Assembly (NCBI GenBank): GCA_023634235.1
Contig: JAMKCF010000072.1
Span: forward strand, 310,001-374,000
Reading direction: 5' to 3'
DNA: 64,000 nucleotides
Source: Pisaster brevispinus
Lineage: Eukaryota; Echinodermata; Asteroidea; Forcipulatida; Asteriidae
The notes beneath the pieces are model-generated. The model did no database searches. It saw only the letters and a list, made by a program, of their open reading frames with translations, and had not been told where the DNA came from. Made by a program: the position numbers and the translations under genes. This document shows, in pieces, positions 57,906 through 64,000 of the stretch; position 1 is the first letter of the stretch; each line of letters begins with the position of its first letter.

Positions 57906-60900
57906 ATGTACGTATATGATATCATGTACGTGCATGACAGCTATTGTGAACGTACGCAATAAGAGCGGGATTTCTTTATTCATGTGGCGGCACAATACTT
58001 CTGTTGTGTACAAATCATGCATGTAGGAAGTTCAGGCTCTGTGGCTTTTTGTAAACAAGTGCTATCACTAAAAACTGCATGCACTGCAAATATCATAATC
58101 TAGGCATACTCAGTATTTTTCATGTAGGAATAAAGAAACCGACTTTATTTTCACACACAAGTAGACTTGATACTAAGTATTATTGACAACAGTTTGTAAA
58201 TCTGTCAGTAATGTCCCACGTCGTCAAATAACAACTTGAAAAAGTACTTGCGGGCCCATATTCAGACCCCTGCCAAAAAACATGATTGGTCTATCCATTT
58301 ATTAGGCCACACATAAGCACCTACTCTATAACAAAATAGAGTATAAAAGCAATGGGACTTTTCACTTATGCACTACGGGTCTCAAAAATGACAAAAAGTC
58401 ATTTCGCAGGCTAAAAAGTTCGTTTTTGAAGACCCATACCTTGATAATCAAATGACCTGTGCTATTTTTTACAGTATAAATTAGTGGATGGGATACCAGA
58501 AACCTTTATATTAATTTGTAGTTATATACATCATCTCCATTTGTAGATCGCGACCTCTGAAAATGCCCAAAGCAATAAACGTCAATTTGAAGAGGGCGGG
58601 CTCAATTTTTAGGTAGTCATATCTCAGAAATGTTGAGGAGTAGGATTCAAAAATGCTGTTTTTGTTCATGGCACCCATAGGGGTTTGTTTTGTTTTTTTA
58701 AATTGCAAAATCTGAGACGGTGGCTGCCAACCCGTCAGGTGAGTTGGCACGGAATGACCCATACACCTCTGTTAAATCTAATACTTTACAGATCCACGGT
58801 TGCTATCACAAAGGAAAACATTGTAGTCCACGATTGCTATCACAATGGGTTGACCAAAGGAGGGTCAACGATTGCCGGTGTTTACACACGTGTGGGTGTG
58901 AGCACACCCACCAGTCCTTGTGGGGTCCAAAACACAACGGAACGATCGACCCGCCAAGATAATTCTTTGTTGAACCTGAACCCCACAAGAGAATTCTTTA
59001 GAAAAGGGAATAATATAACAACAATAGCAGGACCCACATACCGGATCAGTAAGGGTATGTGTGTGTGCTAATTTTTGATACCTTATGGAGACCAAGGACA
59101 AAACATAAAAGGGAAAACAAAAGCAGTGCACGTGCAAATTCTAAAGACCGGGGTGCTCCACAAGAAAATTTATTGCAGATAAAGACAGGGGACCAGTCTA
59201 ACGTCTACAGGGTGTCTGAGACCTGAAAGTTGGTTTTGTGAACGCGCGAACACCATGATCTTGGAACCAAGATAGAAAACATTTTGTGAAGGCCAAAACT
59301 TAAAATCGCACGAAACCATCCACCCAGAGGCAAAGATGGATATTACAAGGTTGTGTCAGATAGGCGAGACTCAGTCTCAAACTTGTAGTAACCTTTTGCT
59401 GCCTTGGCGATCGTGTTTTTGCGTCCCAGTAAACCCAGCTTGAGCGCTCTGCTAACAACCCAACTGAAAGCTTTTTAATCGAGGACGAATTCCATGCAGA
59501 CAGTTTGTTGGCTCTCTTGTATTCGAGATGGACACACGCGTCTCTTCTGTATCTTGCGTGTGACTGAAGATTTTTATGTACCTATTTTAACATAAGGGTT
59601 ATCGCATGCCACCAGTATTTGTGCCTTTTTGCAGAATGAAACCCAGTTGCCAAAAAAATCATCAAATGCATTCAAAACGTGGGTGCAGGGACTATGGTAA
59701 AAACTTTAAGTGAACTGGAGAAAAAAGTGTTTGTAAATTAGTGAAAGTGTGCAAACGGGTTAAGTTATTTTGCAACGGGGCAGTTTCTGGTTTTTCCAAA
59801 TAAACGATTGTACAAGTTGACATTTTCACTAAATGGTCAACTTCATCTACAAATAAATGTGCTTCAGACAATTACTGAAATCTTTCTTCAGCTGTGCCTT
59901 TTATCAACTTTCAATTTTCACCCAAAACAAATCAAACAGAAACTGCCACCATAACACTGCAAGTAGTAACTAACAAAGGATCAGTGGCAACAATGTTTAA
60001 CATTTTGTATTAGAGTACAAAGAAAGAGACAGAAAACATACATACAAATACCTTAATAACGTGCTATACAGTCAACAAAGTGACGATGTTAATATCGCTG
60101 CAATCTCATCTGTTAGTTATTGTTAAAGGTGTTTAATAGTAAAACGATTTTGCTCATATTATGGGTTTATTTTACAATATTATATCCAACCACTCCAAAG
60201 TAATTCGATAAGATATAATGTGGTGTGGTAAATTTGTGTTTTGTTTTTCACATTTGTATGTGTTCTTTAAAATGCATATTAATTTCAGAGTTACATCTTA
60301 TGAAAGCAAAATTTCCATTCAGACAAAAGTATTTCAAAGTGAATCTTCGGAAATAGACACTTTGAGATACAAAATATCTAAAATCTTTGAATATTGCGGA
60401 CTGAAGAAGTTGTATCAAAGATCTACAAATAGTTTGTCTCCAAACCCACTACAAGTCAATAAAAACGAGCAAAGTCTTTATTTAAGGAGAGATATTGTAT
60501 TTTGTATTGCACCATTACTATTTAGATTAGTAATATTATTTCACCTAGTGAGTTTCTGGTAAGTGAGCAGTTTGAATTTCCAAAGTTCTATCCTATGTCT
60601 AATTTATCAAGTAAGTATTTCAAAAATTCAAACTTCAAACACTTGACCAGTTTACTTTCAGAATTTTTTCAGGGCAAAAACCAATCAACTAATAATATAA
60701 CATTTAATTTCCGACATACAGTATACAAAACTTAAACATATAAGGGTGCATTATCGAAAAAACAATCAAGGTGTGAATTCTGAACTATACAGTTTTTTTT
60801 AGTATAGGTCCAGTGAAATTGAAAAGTAGTAAATCGCTGGGTGATTATATTTAATCATTAAATAACTATTTTGTATGCGACATCAATGTAAACAAACTCA

Positions 60901-60921
60901 TCAGTAAATATTTTAAACAAA

Positions 60922-60928
60922 ACTCACC
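60922..60928 (-). other. 5' splice donor of exon E (G|GTGAGT)
   Basis: The context is the same as for exons C and D. The last exonic base is 60928, phase 1. The exon end reads EVATPSVSAG. Confidence 0.8.
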
Positions 60929-63900
60929 AGCACTAACAGATGGGGTGGCTACCTCAGCTGTAGTAGTTACATCTGCCGTTGTGGTAGCCTCAGCTGTTGT
61001 AGTTGAATCTGCTGTTGTCGTAGCTTCAACTGTTGTAGTTACATCTGCAGTTGTGTCAGCTTCAGCTGTTGTAGCTGTGTCTGCAGTTGTAGTTACACCA
61101 GCGGTTGTGGTAACTTCTGCCGTTGTGGTAGCCTCAGCTGTTTTAGTTACATATGCAGTTGTGGTAGCTACAGATGTTGTTGTTAAATCTGCAGTTGTGG
61201 TAGCTTCAGCTGTTGTAATTACATCTGCAGTAGTGGTAGCTTCAGCTACTGTGGTTACATCTGCAGTTGTGGTTACAATAGCTGTTGTAGTTACATCTGC
61301 AGTAGTAGTAGCTTCAGCTGTTGTAGTAACGTCTGCAGTTGTTGTTACACCAGCTGTTGTAGTAACATCCGCCATTGTGGTAGCCTCAACTGTTGTAGTT
61401 ACATCTGCAGTAGTGGTAGCTTCAGCTGTGGTAGTTACATCTGCTGTTGTGGTAGCTTCAGCTATTGTAGTTACGTCTGCAGTTGTGGTAGCATCAGCTG
61501 TTGTAGTAACATCTGCAGTTGTGGTAGCTTCAGCTGTTGTAGTTACTTCTGCATTTGTGATTACACCAGCTGTGGTAGTTACATCTGCAGTTGTGGTAGC
61601 TTCAGCTGTTGTAGTTACGTCTGCAGTTGTGGTTACACCATCTGTTGTGGTAACATCTGCCGTTGTGGTAGCCTCAGCTGTTGTAGTAACATCTGCCGTT
61701 GTGGTAGCCTCAGCTGTGGTAGTTACATCTGCAGTAGTGGTAGCTTTAGCTGTAGTAGTAACATCTGCTGTTGTGGTAGCTTCAGCAGTTGTACTTACAT
61801 CTGCTGTTGTAGTAGCACCAGCTGTTGTAGTAACATCTGCAGTTGTGGTAGCTTCAGCTGTTGTAGTTACATCTACAGTCGTGGTAGCTTCAGCTGTTGT
61901 GGTAACAACTGCCGTTGTAGTAGTCTCAGCTGTTGTAGTTACATCTGCAATTGTGGTAGCTTCACCTGTTGTAGTTACATCTAGAGTTGTGGTATCTTCA
62001 GCTGTTGTAGTTACATCTGCAGTTGTGGTAGCCTGAGCAGTTGTACTTACATCAGCAGTTGTGGTAGGTTCAGCTGTTGTAGCTACTTCTGCAGTTGTGG
62101 TAGCTTCAGCTGTTGCAGTTACGTCTGCAGTTGTGGTTACACCAGCTGTTGTGGTAACATCCGCCGTTGTGGTAGCCTCAGCTGTTGTAGTTACATCTGC
62201 AGTAGCGGTAGCTTCAGCTGTGGTAGTTACATCTGCTGTTGTGGTAGCTTCAGCTATTGTAGTTACGTCTGCAGTTGTGGTTACACCAGCTGTTGTTGTA
62301 ACGTCTGCCGTTGTGGTAGCCTCAGCTGTTGTAGTAACATCTGCCGTTGTGGTAGCCTCAGCTGTTGTAGTTACATCTGCAGTAGTGGTAGCTTCAGCAG
62401 TTGTACTTACATCTGCTGTTGTGGTAGCTCCAGCTGTTGTAGTTACATCTGCAGTAGTGATAGCTTCAGCTGTTGTAGTTACGTCTGCAATTGTGGTTAC
62501 ACCAGCTGTTGTAGTAACTCCTGCAGTTGTGGTAGCTTCAGCTGTTGTAGTTATATCTACAGTCGTGGTAACTTCAGCTGTTGTGGTAACAACTGCCGTT
62601 GTAATGGTCTCAGCTGCTGTTGTTACATCTGCAGTTGTGGTAGCTTCAGCTGTTGTAGTTACATCTACAGTTGTGGTTACACCAGCTGTTGTAGTTACAT
62701 CTGCAGTAGTAGTTAAATCTTCAGTTGTAGTAATACCAGCTGTTGTAGTTACATCTGCAGTTGTGGTAGCCTGAGCAGTTGTACTAACATCTGCCGTTGT
62801 GGTAGCTTCAGCTGTTGTAGTTACTTCTGCAGTTGTGGTAGCTTCAGCTGTTGTAGTTACGTCTGCAGTTGTGGTTACACCAGCTGTTGTGGTAACATCC
62901 GCCGTTGTAGTGGTCTCAGCTGCTGTTGTTACATCTGCTGTTGTAGTAGCACCAGCTGTTGTAATAACATCTGCAGTTGTGGTAGCTTCAGCTGTTGTAG
63001 TTACATCTACAGTCGTGGTAGCTTTAGCTGTTGTGGTAACAACTGCCGTTGTAGTAGTCTCAGCTGTTGTAGTTACATCTGCAATTGTGGCAGCTTCAGC
63101 TGTTGTAGTTACATCTGCAGTTGTGGTATCTTCAGCTGTTGTAGTTACATCTGCAGTTGTGGTAGCCTGAGCAGTTGTACTTACATCTGCCATTGTGGTA
63201 GGTTCAGCTGTTGTAGTTACATCTGCAGTTGTGGTAGCTTCAGCTGTTGTAGTTACGTCTGCAGTTGTGGTTACACCAGCTGTTGTGGTAACATCCGCCG
63301 TTGTGGTAGCCTCAGCTGTTGTAGTTACATCTGCAGTAGCGGTAGCTTCAGCTGTGGTAGTTACATCTGCTGTTGTGGTAGCTTCAGCTATTGTAGTTAC
63401 GTCTGCAGTTGTGGTTACACCAGCTGTTGTTGTAACGTCTGCCGTTGTGGTAGCTTCAGCAGTTGTACTTACATCTGCTGTTGTGGTAGCTCCAGCTGTT
63501 GTACTTACATCTGCAGTAGTGATAGCTTCAGCTGTTGTAGTTACGTCTGCAATTGTGGTTACACCAGCTGTTGTAGTAACTCCTGCAGTTGTGGTAGCTT
63601 CAGCTGCTGTAGTTACATCTACAGTCGTGGTAGCTTCAGCTGTTGTGGTAACAACTGCCGTTGTAGTGGTCTCAGCTGCTGTTGTTACATCTGCAGTTGT
63701 GGTAGCTTCAGCTTTTGTAGTTACATCTACAGTTGTGGTATCTTCAGCTGTTGTAGTTACATCTGCAGTAGTAGTTAAATCTGCAGTTGTAGTAATACCA
63801 GCTGTTGTAGTTACATCTGCAGTTGTGGTAGCCTGAGCAGTTGTACTAACATCTGCCGTTGTGGTAGCTTCAGCTGTTGTAGTTACGTCTGCAGTTGTGG

Positions 63901-64000
63901 TTACACCAGCTGTTGTGGTAACATCCGCCGTTGTGGTAGCCTCAGCTGTTGTAGTTACATCTGCAGTAGTGGTAGCTTCAGCTGTGGTAGTTACATCTGC
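60928..64000 (-). CDS. Mucin-like giant repeat exon E (5' part beyond the right edge)
   Basis: The minus strand is open from the right edge of the window to the GTGAGT donor, 3,073 nt or about 1,024 codons. It is built of TTTADV/TTTAEA/TTTAGV units and ends EVATPSVSAG like exon C. A 1,134-bp (63 x 18) higher-order block is repeated (62061-62774 resembles 63195-63836). As the most 5' block visible, it should connect upstream to the exons carrying the start codon and signal peptide if this is one gene; those lie outside the window. An ATG at 63193-63191 is an internal repeat variant and is not taken as the start. Confidence 0.75.
62040..64000 (-). repeat. 1,134-bp higher-order repeat in exon E
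   Basis: Markers such as gtggtaggttcagctg recur at about 62060 and 63195 with a 1,134-bp offset (63 x 18), and the order of variants is largely preserved. Small internal gains and losses of whole 18-bp units follow. The right copy is cut by the window edge. Confidence 0.75.

Larger units (their letters stand above)
54925..60927 (-). other. Putative intron between exons E and D (copy 3 of the duplicated intron)
   Basis: This is 6.0 kb without the 18-bp repeat. The segment 54941-56617 is microsatellite, 19-bp minisatellite and other repeat-rich DNA with no counterpart in the C-B intron. The segment 56618-60927 matches 13764-18524 and, from 56695, 34082-38889. It contains the piggyBac-like MITE at 57417-57901 and lacks the 350-bp GT-repeat units. 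No conventional gene was recognised. Confidence 0.6.

Overview
The window looks like nuclear DNA of a multicellular animal, probably a marine invertebrate; I cannot name the species. The grounds are very long uninterrupted coding blocks that end in canonical GTGAGT splice donors, AT-rich introns, many (GT)n and (ATT)n microsatellites, minisatellites, and small transposon-derived insertions. Nothing looks bacterial or viral.

About two thirds of the window is five blocks of one 18-bp (6-residue) tandem repeat, all read on the minus strand as Thr-Thr-Thr-Ala-[Asp/Glu/Gly]-[Val/Ala/Leu/Ile]. In transcription order (right to left) these are E (60928-64000, cut by the window edge), D (38890-54924), C (18525-32312), B (8640-13493) and A (1-5481, cut by the window edge). 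The encoded product is a threonine-dominated, cysteine-free, acidic mucin-like polymer. No block has a credible ATG start with a signal peptide. Blocks B-E end at splice donors and A-D begin at candidate acceptors, and every inferred junction is phase 1. The simplest reading is one giant minus-strand mucin gene with at least five huge symmetric 1-1 exons, about 43.2 kb of coding sequence or about 14,400 residues in the window, with both ends outside. The alternative is a cluster of tandem paralogues.

The spacers are best read as introns of 3.2, 5.0, 6.6 and 6.0 kb. The C-B, D-C and E-D spacers are copies of one ancestral intron, so the locus grew by duplicating exon-plus-intron units. They differ by insertions and deletions. 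C-B carries a 189-bp retroposon-like insert with a 13-bp target duplication. E-D carries a 485-bp piggyBac-like MITE with TTAA duplications. D-C and E-D carry ATT microsatellites and a 19-bp minisatellite. C-B and D-C carry a family of about 350-bp repeats with GT tracts that is almost absent from E-D. The 5' edge of block D stops abruptly at an (ATT)n tract and lacks the leader sequence shared by B and C. The B-A spacer is unrelated to the other three and holds one weak candidate for a small cysteine-containing exon.

The long plus-strand open frames (Val/Thr/Ser/Ala-rich) are antisense shadows of the repeat. No tRNA, rRNA, CRISPR or ordinary protein-coding gene was recognised.
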